Origin: Gymnogyps californianus
Lineage: Eukaryota; Chordata; Aves; Accipitriformes; Cathartidae
Direction: 5' to 3'
DNA length: 64,000 nt
Assembly (NCBI RefSeq): GCF_018139145.2
Contig: NC_059471.1
Coordinates: 84,404,520 to 84,468,519, forward strand
A program made the translations under genes and the position numbers. Shown here piece after piece: positions 1-13,290 of this stretch (its first letter is position 1; each line of letters opens with the position of its first letter). The notes under the pieces were generated by a model. The model saw nothing but the letters and a program-made list of their open reading frames with translations. It was not told where the DNA came from and searched no databases.

Positions 1-3000
1 GAAGGCTCTCCAGCTCCATTGGCCTTCTCTGGCCATGGCTGGGAGCTAATGTGGATTTAAAAAGCGTTTTTTCATTTCTTGCTGCTCCTGTTGTCAGCTG
101 GACCCGCTTCTTGAAGCTGCCCAGGTGCATGAGTGCTCATGGGAGCGCAAAGGTGGATGTGGAAAATGCATGGCCCAGTGGAGGGGCAGGCAGGACCTCC
201 CTTTTGACAGCTGCCCCCCACTTTTTGCAGCTTAAAGCAGTTGCAGTACAACAGCCTCGTTCACCGCAGAGACCCCAGTGGGGAAGAGAGCTAAATCAGT
301 GACAGAGGTACAAGGCTTGAGATTGTATCAACCTCTGACCATAATATAGCTTTCTGATCCCAATCAAATTACACTTAAGTGAAGTGGAGATAAAGTGTAG
401 ATAACTCAGAATAGTCTCCGTTGCTCCCGTGTAACAGGGGTGCCCAAGGTTCATGGCAGGGGAAACCTGACACAGAAGATCTGGCGGAGCTTTGAGAAAG
501 AGTTCCCTGCGGGCGAGTTTCCAGCTCTCGGTGGGCTGCGCTGCTCACTGCCTGCCTGTGAACTCGGAGCGTACACTCAGGAATGAGTGCTTGCTGCTGG
601 GTGTCTTTAGGCTGTTGAGCCTGAAGTTGTAACCCAGCTTTGCTGCTGGGAGCAAAGGCATTTTTATTCCCAGGCTACCTCTGGCCTGTGCTTTACTCTT
701 GCAAAGCGACTGCTTTTCCCGGGGAAGCCGCTACCCCAGCACCCGCGTTGTTGTTGCTCTCTGTGCCGATCCCTCTCTCCTTTTCCTGTTCTGCAGCTCC
801 AGAAGCAAGGCGGTGTTAGCTCGTTGCAACTGGCATGGGGCTGTTCCCCTGGGTTCTGCGTGGCCTGCAAGATGGCCTCCTCGCTGAGCAGAGCCGATCT
901 GCAGGGCTGCTCACCTTCCAGCTGAGGTGGAATTGGTCACGTGCTCATTTTGGTTTTGATCAAAAAAGGTGATCGTCTTTTGATTTGCCCAGGAATACTA
1001 TTTAGTACAGGCTTTTAAAGGGGACACTTTTTGCTTTGTTCTGCAAGGTGTTGAGCACTCCCAAATCTCACTGATCTAACTGAGAAATCATAATCCCCTG
1101 CATGACAAGGGAACCGACTTGACCATGGTCTGGTGACAGTCACCAAGAAATGATGAAAGCTAGAGCTAAGCATTCTTCTTTTCAAACTTAACGTACTTGC
1201 CTGAAAATGTGGGGATTAGGTTTCCTCAGCTGAGTGCAAAATAATTTCTGCCAAACAACTACTTATGGAAGAAAGCTATTAATGTATTTTTTTGAGAGGT
1301 AAAAAAAGAGTGAGAACATTTTTGTGCAAATTGCCACAGATAATGTTTTACTGTTTACCTTTGAAAAAAACATTAAGCTAAAGACTCTACTTCTCACAGT
1401 ATCAAGAGTTTCTGCTAATTGGGAATTAGTCAGTTGATAGTGCATGTAAAATCAATACCTGATAACTTAATTGTTGACTTATCTCAATTCACACGTTCCT
1501 AAGGAAAAATGTACTATAGAGCCTGCTGTGATTTTTATCCTGTTTGGTTAATGAAAAAGGAAAGATTCCTCCCCAAAATACCCAGGCTGTTCATTTTATA
1601 GATTGTCCTGTGAAAAACACTGCTCTGCAGAAGTGAGGAAAGACGAATTACACATCTGATCCTAAAGGCATCTCCCTTCATAAATGTTTTAGCTTTATAA
1701 AGGTAGAAAAAGATTTACCTTCACACACACTATCTAACTCATTATTCCTGTCCGGTACTATAGTCTCCACACTTGTCGTCTGAGCACTATTTAAATAATT
1801 TAAACTCATTAGGGACCACAACACCATCACTTACAGGGAGCAGCACCTTACATCACGAGTAGTCTCACTGATCTCATGTATGGAATAAAGTATTGACCAA
1901 CGTCAGTACAGATAGTGCAGCAGGGTCCCAGGTGCAATGGTAGCCATAGCGGAAAGAACAATAAAATGTCAAGGTATTATTATGTCAGCATGAAAGGTCT
2001 TATTATTCCCAGTCCAATCTTCTTCAGTCTTGAACACGTTCCTGTCACACACTTGCTGTGGGATACTCGGGCTATTTCAGAGTATCTATGACTCAGTTAT
2101 AAATCTTCATAAACACAAATCATCGTCAGCATGGGCACAAGTGAATTCAGCATTTCCAAGGAGAGATAAATAGCTATTAAGAAGCATACTTCTCATTTCA
2201 CATGTCAACTCAAATACTGTCTCACATCAGTCAGATCTATACGCTTTAAAACCTGTCCAGAGAGACTCCGACTGCACTTGTAAATAGGAGTAGAAGCGCT
2301 CAAGGAGCTGAAATGGAGTCACTGAAACTCAGAGAGAGGGGATGTCACTGGGCACAAAACCTGGCAAAGAGCTCATGATGTGGCACAACAACATGAGAGC
2401 CTTGACATAGTGTGGATTGTATTAATGTTTTACAGCTAGTTGGGTTTTTTTTAAGGAGAAGAATCTTTATTTCCAGAGTGGTTAAACATTTTATTTATGA
2501 CTTCATTCTGTTCACTGTATAACAGCACTTCACTCCTATTTCTTTCTTTTAATCCCTCAGACAATACGCATTGCTGCTCTGAGCGAGCATTTCTGCCAAA
2601 GGTAACACACCTAAGGTTGATAATTGTCTTGCAGGGAGATGGGTTAGATTTCAGCTGTCTCTCAGTCCATCCTCATTGTCTGTTTCCCTCTTTAGTGAAA
2701 GAGAAGTGAGTCGCCACATATTTCACAGGGCTTTGCTCCAACGGCCGTGAAATTGCTGGATGATTACACTGATAAGGAATTGCTTATCTGGCTGAGACTG
2801 GTATTTCTATAAATTGTTAGCAAATATCAGCAATTCCAGAATTAAACATTTCTCCTTCTTTGTCTGATAAGAATTGCATTAGTAGGAGAAGTTACTTAAC
2901 TCTCAGGGCGTAACCCATTAGCGAACAGATGTTTACCTCTTTATTTATAGGCTGTGATGCCTGAACTTGAAAGGAAGCATCAACCCATTTTAGACCAAAA

Positions 3001-4017
3001 AACCCCAAGAATTACATAAAGGAACATGTATCATATCCTGCATCTCTCCCCATGCTGCAGGGGTGCAGCCTGTGGCATTAATCTAAAAATCTGAAATCCT
3101 TTCCTCCATTTCTAATAAATAATGAATTTGGGGGAGACAAGGAGAGGGGTAGTTTTTTGAATCCTGATATCTATTACAGTGGTAATACTTCATCCCTGAA
3201 GGTGGTAGTACTTCATCCCTGACAGGTATCTGCAGAGACTTTGCCAGCATGCCAGTTCCTCTTGATTAGGGACATTTGGGCCAATTCCAGTGAAAATGTT
3301 AATGACTCGATTGAACCAACTACAGGAAGGATAGGATGAGGAAGATTATTATTGATGGGCTGGTTGGAGCAGTGGCTGCTGCATTTTGGGAAGGTGCAGA
3401 GCCAAAGGCGTTAACAGAGAGTGCAAGGCTCAAGAACGGGAAGAAGATGAAAAGCCAGAGTGAGAAACGTAAGGATGGCCAGCCGCAGCACTGTGTGGGT
3501 GCTCTGCACCCTGGTCCTGGGAGTGAAGTGGGAGCCCTGCCCCACTATCACGTGCTTACCTTCCCCGTCTTCCCACTTGTTCACTCCTTCAGTGTGCTGC
3601 AGATGAACAAAACAAACTACAGAAGCCTCTTTATTTTCGTTATCACACAGTGCTTTTCACTCAAGGCCACAAGGGTAAAATCCTGACTGTGCTGAAGCCA
3701 GCATGCATTTTACTGTTGGTTTCTGTAGGTCCAGGTTCTTGCCAGCCATGCTTATTTCCAAAATGTAGCAATCATTGCTAATCATTTCCTGGGGGAGAAG
3801 GTGGGGAGTCGCATTTTTCAGAGGTGAAGAGGTTACAGGTGAGAAAGTCTCTCTGGAAGCGCTGTGCCTCCATTGCTGCTGAGCTTGGTGGCATTTAGGG
3901 GTCCTGCAGCTACCACTGGGATCTGCATCCGTTCTCAGGGCTCAGTCGGGTGGACCGGGCGCCTCAGGAATCCTGCAGTTTTATGAACCTAATTTGCTGA
4001 GATTACACGTTTCAGCC
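1..4017. other. Intergenic DNA upstream of the first LTR
   Basis: No recognisable gene. The sequence is ordinary AT-rich vertebrate non-coding DNA. All open frames are short (116 codons or fewer), overlap one another and lack family resemblance or convincing splice context. The first 900 bases are somewhat richer in G+C than what follows but show no dense CpG cluster. The only structure I noted is the 23-bp tandem repeat near 3.2 kb, listed separately. Confidence 0.6.
3179..3224. repeat. Two-copy 23-bp tandem repeat
   Basis: Two adjacent copies of a 23-bp unit. The shared core is GGTAATACTTCATCCCTGA at 3181-3199 and GGTAGTACTTCATCCCTGA at 3204-3222, differing at one position. It looks like a simple local duplication with no sign of function. 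Confidence 0.85.
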
Positions 4018-4596
4018 TGTCCTGGTTTCAGCTGGGACAGAGTTAATTTTCTTCTTAGTAGCTGCTACAGTGCTGTGTTTTGGATTTAGTGTGAGAATGA
4101 CATTGATAACACTCCGATGTGTTTAGTTGTTGCTAAGTAGCACTTATCTTCAGCCAAGGACTTTCCAGTTTCCCGTGCTCTGCCAGTAAGCAGGTGTGCA
4201 AGAAGCTGGGAGGGAGCAGAGCCGGGGCAGCTGACTTGAACTAGCCAAAGGGGTATTCCATACCATGGAACGTCATGCCCAGTATATAAACAGGGGGGAG
4301 TTGGCCGAGCGGCTCGGATCGCGGCTCGGGAACTAACTGGGCATCGGTCAACGAGTGGTGAGCAATTGCATTGTGCACCACTTGCTTTGTATAGTTTAAT
4401 TCTTTTAGTATTGCTATTGTCATATTATTATTATTATCATTATCATTGTTTTTCATTCCTTTCTGTCCTATTAAACTGTCTTTATCTCAACTCACGAGTT
4501 TTTTTTTCCCTGATTCTCTCCCCCATCCCGGGGGGGGGGGGCAGTGAGCGAGCGGCTGCGTGGTGCTTAGCTGCTGGCTGGGGTTAAACCACGACA
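4018..4596 (+). mobile_element. Solo LTR, avian ERVL-like endogenous retrovirus
   Basis: A 579-bp solo LTR in forward orientation. It starts TGTCCTGGTTT and ends AAACCACGACA, an imperfect terminal inverted repeat with TG...CA ends. Flanking 5-mers are CAGCC (4013-4017) and CAGAC (4597-4601), a decayed target-site duplication of the length expected for ERVL. It carries a TATA box (TATATAAA, 4283-4290) and a polyadenylation signal (ATTAAA, 4470-4475), so U3, R and U5 can be placed. It includes TTA/TCA microsatellite-like sequence near 4425-4450 and a long G run near 4529-4541. It is related along its length to the LTR at 19092-19671; for example AGAGTTAATTTTCTTC occurs in both. No gag, pol or env is adjacent, so the provirus was lost by LTR-LTR recombination. 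The exact subfamily name is uncertain. Confidence 0.9.
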
Positions 4597-7500
4597 CAGA
4601 CTAAAGTTTACAGGTTTAGAAACACTGACAGACGTATACTGAAACTCCGAGCATATTTCCTGCAACTCTAAGTAAGAGTCTTTAGACTCCACAGACAAGT
4701 TGATACGTGATTTCTTAGAGTGGAAGACTTTTGCTCGTAGCTTTTTATTGTGGGTTAGTTTATCCTCATGAAACACTGAATGAGCACTGTTAATAACCAT
4801 TCGGAGTGAAAGAACAGCTTGGGCAGTGAGATGAAGTGCCTCCACCTGCTGTGTTAGCCCAGATAAAAAGAGCACTTCAAATTGCCTTTACACACACAGA
4901 GGTCACTGTCAAAAAAGGTATTTTCATCTATCAACTCCCTCACAGAGATTTCATAATAATGTTTTCTAGCTTTTCTGGTTCTTTAGTCTCAAATTAGAGC
5001 TATTCAGATGGGAAATGTAGGATGTCTTTCTGTGTACAAGTAACTTGATACTTTTTAGTCTCCAATTTAGGCAAGGTTTTCATGGCAGGAAAGCGGCTGT
5101 GGTTAGACATTGGCAGAGAGTCTTCACAGTTCAGCCTACCAGCATTAATGGAAAATCTCCCATTTGACTACTGAGAGTTTGAAAAAGAACCACAAAGTCT
5201 GTACTGAGTTTTCAGATGTGGCTGAAGCTTTACAGCTGTGTTGAGTTGGGTCTGTCTGAAAATTGTTTTAGATACTGCCATGGGCATGGTCTCATTTTAC
5301 CTGCATCATATTTAGCATGCTTGAAATGGTCCGTTTGCGTTATACATTACAGAGAGCAACCTGAACTTTTACTGCTGTAAAATGTCTTCTCAGTACTACT
5401 AATTTTTTTTCATCTAAGGGACTGAATGGTTTTTAGATTTGGAGGGCAAAGCATTTAATTATTTCTACTCTTTCTTCCCCTAGCATTTTTCATATTAGTA
5501 TGACATCTGTATTTTGGCACACCCAGAAGATCAGACTGGATTAGACTAAAAGTTTAACCTCACAGAAGGTGAGTGAAGGATGCTCTTGTTCTCAGTCATT
5601 GCTCAAGTTCCTAGAAAGGATTTGCAGTGTGACAGCATAACTGGTGTGTTACAAATGTTGATAATTCAAGCTCCTCTGATGGCTTTCTTCTGTGTGTCAA
5701 ATACCCCACCAGAGCAGTTATTTTTCTGAGGGTGGCTATTCTCCTTTACTTTCCTTGACAATATCTTTGCAAAATAAATGCCTACTGAAGTTCTTGTCTT
5801 TCCTGTCAGGTTTGTTAGGTGGAAGCTGAGGACGCAGATGTTCTTCATGTAGTCCACAAAATGTTCATACTGTGTAAGATTTTGACTCCTTTGTCTGAAA
5901 AGAAGTGAATAACTTAGTTCCAGCTGCGTATCAGCCAGACCCAATACTGGTATTTGAGTATGCATCAGTCAAGAATTTCTGCTGTTGATTTAATTTTGAC
6001 AACAGACACACACAGCCATTTTGGAACAATGAGTATTTACAGTTGATAATGTGCCGCTCATGAGTGTGCAGGATCATTTTTCGCTTTTCTAGTGTTAACT
6101 GTACTGCTAAATGCTCCTGGTGGCAAGTGGTTTCTGACTGCCAGGGTTCACAGGGTCTCGCCCTCGCTGTTCAAGCCTGCCCTGCACAGGTCAGCTGGCA
6201 CATCCACACTGTACAGCACTTGATGCAGGCCTCCTCTGGGTCCCAACTCACAGCCCAATACTCACATACTTTGTCATGTGTTTCCTCAGTTTGTAGTGTC
6301 TGAAATACATGAAGGTCAGGGCTGCGGTCCACCAGAATGGTATTTTTACAGTGGGTCACCAAGACCATGTAGGACATGCTTTGGGATGTGGTGGCCTGAG
6401 AACATTTGTAGAATACATAAGGGTGTCAGACCCACACAAATAGTGTCGGAGGACTGTGTTGGATTAAAGGAGGCAAACATGACGAAGCCTACTCACTCAC
6501 TGACTGTTGAGAGTGGTCCCTGGTTTTGTTTGGGAGGAAAGTGGTTCAGCCTTGGGGTCATGTTTTATGCAGCATGGACAATCAGTGGACCAGGATCTGG
6601 AAATGAACTGGAGAGCTAAGCCTTTTGGCTGTATAAACATACTTTATATCTTTATTATTCAGTCTACTCACTTATGACTTTTTGAAAGATATCATGTACG
6701 CGATGGTACAGCATCTGCTCATGATCGGGAACTTCCTTGCCCTTTCTTCCATCCCAGCTTTCAATGTAAGGGTCAGGGATAGTTTGAGAAGGAATTCAAC
6801 CAGCAGGGAAACTACCAATGATCATAAGTTACTTAGGGGGTTTATTTTATATTTGACATTTGAGTGAAAAAATGCATATTCCGTACCACCGGGGAGCCCT
6901 GTGTTGTGTAAGTATTAATGTTGTAGCTCCTGCCCTATGGCTGCCGAAAGGTGAAGCTCTTCTAGAAGTGACATACATCTACTGAGCATATGGGAGCATA
7001 TTATGATCAAATCAGTTTAATTCAGCTGGAAGCAATCTCTGTGAGCACAAATTTACTGACAGCTATTAACTGTTCTTTTGCATTTTCTAGCACAGCATAT
7101 CATATCCAAATTAACAACACAGGCAAACTAGAAGTATGCTAATAAGTAGATTGCATGGTGGATGAAAGTCACCCCAAAGTAAGTAAATGTCCTATGTGCA
7201 CATGTCACAAGTAAAGGGATCAAAGCAAGGTGTCACAACTACAGCTCCAGTTGAATGATTGCATAAAATCATTTCTTGGTAGAGGATCCTCAAAGCATTT
7301 GTCAGATGCTTTTGTCTTTTCCTTTATTTGAAGTTTCACTGAACTTCCAGGGTGATATATTTGCTTTGTACTTGAATTCCTGTTTCTTCTAATATTGCAG
7401 TCTGACAGATAATAGGATTACTTCCATGAAATGCAGAAAAAGCAATAGTTATACTTGTTGTTGTATTGTATCAGAAGCCACTTATTTGGGATTTCTATGA

Positions 7501-10500
7501 ATAGGATGTTTGCTGAAGCACAGTGCTATGCTGAGGAAATTATTCTAAAGTCATTTATTTTCCACCCACTTGTCTGTCTGCCCAGAAAACTAATAATTTG
7601 TTTATTCAGTTAAATAAGATGAGACACCGACTTGCCAAAACTTAGAAACAAGTGTTGAGAGCTGTCAATACATACATGAATACAGATAGTGTTTTATGCT
7701 AACTTTGATTTAATTTTAGGTGAGGGTTTATGCATCTTTCTGAAAGATTTTTTCCCTAAGGCATTCACAGTGAGGCATTATAGACACTGTTAGGGCTGTA
7801 AACTCGAGGGATCTCCCGTCTCTCTTATTTCATATAGATGACATTCAGTGTAGGAAGCTGTGGCCGAAGAAGAGCTGTATTTTAGTGGAATGACATAACT
7901 GAATTGAGGTCTTGGTAAATCATATCTGTTGGCACATTCTCTACAGTGCTTTTGCAATCTACTTTCCCAGTGAAGTTTAGGAACATGTTTAAGAATGAAT
8001 TCTCCATAGATGGAGTGGGAGTTGCACACTGTGCCTTCCTTGTTTACGAAGGGTGATGAGCTTTCTTCTCCTGATTCAGGGCTGGCTTTTCCAAGTGCAG
8101 GCATAGTTCTGTATCTCAACCTTGCGTCTTTCCGCAGTTGCTATAAATGCAGAATTGAATTTGCTGAACAGTTAGGTGCATTTTTGTGGTAAATCAAGAC
8201 AGTAAACCCCTGAGTTCAGGGAAGTTATGCCATCAGAAAACCAGTGTGATACCAGAATTGGCTCTCTGTCTCATTGCAGGCAAAGCTATGCTCCGAATAA
8301 GACAAAGCTTGACCAATTTCACACTTTCAGGTTCCCTTCTGATGCAGTATCTATTCTGGGGATAAAAGTTCAGTTATTTCAGCCTTGTAATTCTATTTCA
8401 AAGCCTTCACCTTCCCTCTGTCTTCATTGTAGCTAATCTAATTGCTTGCTGCAAATGATTGATTTTCCTCTTTTTTTCCTTCATTAGTTCATCATACGTT
8501 AGATGCTCAGAGATATCACAAGACCGTTCGGAATATCTGTCAACCCATATGTTTTCAGAAGCTCTTTATATGAAGCACTCCTCTGAATACAACATCTCCT
8601 CGGCTAGTTAGCCTTTCCTTCCTCTAACAGAGTCTGTCCTTCAGTTGAAACCACAGAGCCTGAAACAAGGGTATAATTTTACATGAGGAGGGCTGCAGCA
8701 GAGGTCCTGATGTGAGGAGGTCCCACGCAGCCCCAGTCCCCAGGTGCTTGCTCCCAGCCCCACACCAGTGCGTGTTGCCTCGTGGCCGTGCTGCGTTTTC
8801 CTCATTCACCTTTCTCTTCCTTCTCAGCACGATGGTGGAGGAAATGGTCTTGCCAGTGGAGAGAAGAGGGGAATTGTTTAAGCCTCTGCTGTCCTCAAAG
8901 CCCTCTCTCAGAGAGCTACTGAATTGGGTCTTATGTCAGAGAGAGCACGCACAGACAGGTAAAATAAGATAATTTCATCCACCAGCCTGCCGGCAGCTTA
9001 TCACCATACTGTGGTGATAATGAACACTTTATTAAATTGAGAGCCTGGTTCAGTATAGGTATCTAAGTTTCATTTTGTTTTTAACCTCTCCATTTCCTGA
9101 AGTTTTAAATTGCAGAAAGTCCAAAATCCCCTATAATTTCCTGTCCCTTTGTGGTCTTCATTCGTTAATGGAGCCCACTGAAACCAGCAGATCTTTAGCT
9201 GCACATTTCTTTGACAGTCTTGCTGTCAGATCCACTCATTATGATTTGGTACAGTCATCACGTATTTCCTTCAACTGTTCATAAACTGATAAAATGTTTG
9301 CAAGCTATATTTAAATAAGCTACAAAGCAATCCAAGAGTCTGTTCATTCCTTTTGCATTAGTCAGTTTAGCTTTTTTTTCAAGGGACAATGTCTTAGCTT
9401 TATTTATTTGAGTCTGAATCTTCTTCCCCTTCAAGAGCAGAACGATGACTGTGCAGTCTACAGCAGAGACAAGGACAGCACGACATACATGGCACACTAC
9501 AGGGGCTCTTGTGCTTTTTGTAAGAATGACTTTCTGACTGAAAACACAAAATAAAGTTTCCCATCAGGAAACTCCAAATTAAGTCTTCAGATTTGGGAAA
9601 TTAGCTGGAATCCTCCATTTTCCTAAACAGATTAGAAATGTCTCATTCAGCATCAATTATAAAAGAAATTATTCAATTACATACCATATCAGTCTACTCC
9701 TGCATAGAGTTGTAATTTATGGCCCTGTTCTGTTTTATGGATCCAGCTGTACTTTCCAGAGTGCAAATGTGTTTTTTCTTGTGAAGTCAGTGATGTGGGG
9801 CATCATAGACGATGCTGTAAGATTTGGCTTACAAGAGAGAGTTATGACAGTTGCCTCCCTAAATAAAACTTTCACACAGTAACGTCACAAAATGGGAAAT
9901 GCAATTACTTATTTAGCTGAATTGAAACCAATTAATTTGAATTTATTGGAGAACACTAAAATGAAATGTTTGGAATGCATCATCAATTGTCCTCATTTGG
10001 GTTGAAAAAAAGCCTGAGCTATCCCAGTTCATGATGGGAATCTGGGATTTCATTCAGGGGAACTGAATGTGAAACTAAAAGCATGGTTGCTATCACAGAA
10101 AGCCATATTTGTCTGAAATTGTAGTTCCCTTTCATTGCCTTTCTGTCTAGCTAACTAGAAGGTCTAATAATGGTGATAGCAGATACTGACTTTTTTTTTT
10201 TTTTCTAATATTCTGACTTCTTAAGCTTATGGCACCCCTAGCAGTCAATGTAAACTTCACTGATGAGCAGAGCTGTGGAGCTCTTTCAGGTGTCACTGAG
10301 GTGGTGATTACATCAAACATCAACTCCCTCCTCTGAGCCCAGGAATGAGTATTGATAGATCGTAACCTTCTTCTCATCTTGGATTCTGATGATATTGGGG
10401 TATTCTTGACAGTGATGCATTGGTTAGCACATTGGCAGAGCCCAGGGCTCATATCTTGTCTTTATAGATGAAATACAAGTGTCCATCAGAGAATGTAAGC

Positions 10501-12433
10501 CTTGGATATGTCAATATGTTAATTAGCACAAGAATGTCAAGAGCATCCAAAGATCATTATTTGAAATTTAATCCGTGTATTATCAGTTCTGTTGATCTAT
10601 AGCCACCAAATAAGAAGTCAGCTGCAGATGACAGGATTCACAAAGCGTTTAGGTACTTAACTCCCAATGATCACAATGGGACTTATATTCCTAAGTGTTT
10701 TTGTGGGTCTGAGCCAGTGGTGGTTATATGTCTTTCTGATCAGCCTGCAGATGAATTCTGGAGGCATGGATGATAAGGTCCATGGTTTTGGTAGCACATA
10801 CATAACCAGTTTCTCACTATAAGACAATGTAAGTACTTCCATTCGAAAACACTAAAAACTAAAGGTCGCCAGCCGATGCTTCAGTGTTGTCCAGTTTTCT
10901 GCTGTACTGCAAATAAGTATGTCCCAGCAGCCTCAAACACTACCAGGTGATAACCGCTGGCAAATACAGGTTAAGGCATTTCATGCCACGCAGAGTAGTT
11001 CCCATTCTTTAATGCAATTATTGCTACAGTTCGTAAGGAACAGGAAGCCCAGGCATTAAAATGACTGACTGGTTCCCTCCTTATTTCTTCATCACTCCTT
11101 CCTTGTTGTTTACCTTTAGGTCTGTGTGCACTGAGCTGATGTTTTCAGAGAATTAATCAAAATGATTCCAAGGTTGCTTTTCTTACTAGAAACAAGGTGT
11201 TTAGATCCTATCAAATATGGGTATGATTAGTCAAAGTCATTTATTCCCATGAGTATTACATTGTGTTTCTTGTCATTTATTGTCTATCCCCTCAACCCAA
11301 ACACCAAATTTTCTGCCAGTCTTAGCAATCAGCTTTCCTTGTTACTGCCTTGAGCAACTCAGGACCACCAACAGACTTTGGTCCCTCACAGCTCGCTCCC
11401 TTTTCCAGATCACTTCTGAATGTTTTGGCCTGCACAGGGTGCAGCACTGCTCCCCAGACTGCCCCTGGTTGCCTTTCTCCTTGGCAAAGAGCGAATCATT
11501 CCTACTCTTGGTTTCCTATTTTGTAACTGTTATTAAACCATAAGTTTCTGAAAGCTTTCAGAGAGTCCAAGCACATGTGTATTGTCTGACTACCCTTATT
11601 TACAACCTCACTGACACCTAACTTAAACAGTATTAGGTTTGTGAACTATGACTTCCCTCTATGAATGTTGTGTTGATTTTTCCCCAATACCATGTATTTC
11701 TCCACATAGCTACTGATTTTATTTTTTAATATACTGTCTTCTTCAGACACCAGAAGTAAGGTGTCTGTCCTGCAGCACCCTAGTTCTCTCTCCACACTTT
11801 TTGGACATCCATGTGACATGTGCACCATCTTTCCTTCTGCTACCCTTTGTCAGAGCAAACCCATTTCTTGGCACAAAACCCAGCGCTGCCAAATTCACAG
11901 GAGGTGTTTTAAGAAACTAGACTACACTGGTAGGTGGTTTTGCTTTCCAGAAAACCCCATTCTTCCCTTGCTCCTCAGACATGCTCGTACCTTAAGTTCA
12001 GCTGGAGTTAAGCAATAAGAATGGAGCCAGTCAGACAGATGCTCTATCAATATGCAAAGCCACTAAAATGAATCCTGCGAATGGGTGGTGGGGATAAGGG
12101 AGCACAGCCCACCCAATTAAACCCAGAGTTAAATTAAACTGAGACAAGAGAGGAAGCTCTGTCCAATTTCTGCCTCTTCCTCTCACTGCTGTAGGAGGAT
12201 CCTCCAAATCTGTCACCCATCAACACAGCTCAGTGCAGTGGAGTAGTTTGCTGGCATCTCATTTTCTCATTTCTCTGTGTCCTCCCAGGAGTGTAGTGAC
12301 ATCCTCTTAGTCATTTCTCTGTCCCAGAGTGTGGACTGGTTTTCAAGTGCTCACGTGGGATGCTTTCCAAACACTTTCACGTCTGGCTCTCCATCCTTCT
12401 TACATGGCTTTATTTGTGACGTTATTAAAGACC
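4597..12433. other. Intergenic DNA between the first LTR and the CpG island
   Basis: No gene recognised. The stretch is AT-rich with scattered homopolymer runs (for example 14 T at 10191-10204) and short random-looking open frames of up to about 113 codons on both strands. I saw no CR1 3' end, LTR boundary, tRNA-like cloverleaf or convincing exon here. Ancient repeats too decayed to see by eye may be present. Confidence 0.55.
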
Positions 12434-12460
12434 TTTTTTTTTTTTTTTTTTTTTTTTTTT
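12434..12460. repeat. Uninterrupted 27-base T run
   Basis: 27 consecutive T. The flanks are nearly inverted (TAAAGACC before, GGTCCTTTA after). It could be the reverse-strand A tail of an old retroposed sequence or simple slippage; no LINE or gene body is recognisable on either side. It lies about 200 bp before the CpG island. Confidence 0.9.
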
Positions 12461-12659
12461 GGTCCTTTATGGTTTGCTACCTGTTCCTTGGCGGCTTCTC
12501 TCCCCTGCTGACACACTGACTACAAAAAAGAGGCAGTCTCTAATGACCCACTCATGCAGTCTCCCCCAGCTCTTGCTACCCGTGGTCAGATGATACTGGG
12601 GTTGCTGTGCTGATCAGGAGGGAGAAGTCCCCGAGATAAACCCACGGTGTGTGCTCTCC

Positions 12660-13290
12660 AGGGCCTTTTCCTCGATGAGAAAATTCGGACCCTGCAAGGA
12701 GCCGCGCCAGGGAGCGGGGGGAGCCACCTCCACACCCTCCCACCGCTAGCGAGGGGACGTGCCAGCCTAAACGCAGCGGAGGTCCCGAGAGGGAGCCCGG
12801 CAGCCCCCGCCGGCCCGGGCCCGGCTCGGCGGAGCGGGGCTCAGCCAGGAGCCCGTCTCAGCCCTGTCCTCTAGCGGCCATGCTCCCGCATCGGCCCGGG
12901 AGAGCAAGGAGGGGTGCCCGGGGTGCCTCAGCCTCCCCCGGGGCCGGGGGACGGCAGCCTCCCACCTGCCAGCCCCGGGGAGAGGGGAAGGCGGTCCGGC
13001 CCCGCCGACCGGCTTCCGCACGGGGTCCCGTCGGATCAGCCTGAATAAACCGCAAAGGACTTCCTCGAGCAAAACTCCTGCCCTCAACGTTTCTGTAAGG
13101 GTTTGGGGGTTCCCCCCCACCCCACCCCCCCCGTGGGAAGCCGCTGTGGCACGCTGCAGGGATGCAGGTCTGGGCCGAGGGGTGCAAGGCTGATGCTGGG
13201 ATTCGCACAGGGCTTAATCCAGAGTATCACCGGCGGCTCGGCCGGCTCCGCTCCCTCTTACTTGTCACAACCGCAGCCGTCCTCCCTGGT
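12660..13290. promoter_or_regulatory. CpG island without a recognised gene
   Basis: A sharp block of high G+C. Counting by eye gives about 50 CpG dinucleotides in roughly 630 bp, whereas the surrounding kilobases have very few. Runs such as CCGCCGGCCCGGGCCCGG near 12808 and GCCCCGCCGACCGG near 13000 are typical of unmethylated vertebrate promoters. Overlapping open frames on both strands (up to 117 codons) reflect few stop codons in GC-rich sequence; none resembles a known family. It sits about 8.1 kb upstream of the GRPR start codon. It may be a promoter of an unannotated transcript, an alternative GRPR promoter or a distal element. The island is seen directly; the function is inference. Confidence 0.75.

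Noticed and set aside
4241..4587. Open frames inside the first LTR
   Set aside because: They are byproducts of LTR sequence (TTA repeats, G run) and not retroviral genes, which are absent.
12767..13208. Minus-strand open frames of 117 and 116 codons in the CpG island
   Set aside because: They overlap each other in different frames, are Pro/Gly/Arg-rich as expected from GC-rich sequence, and match nothing known.
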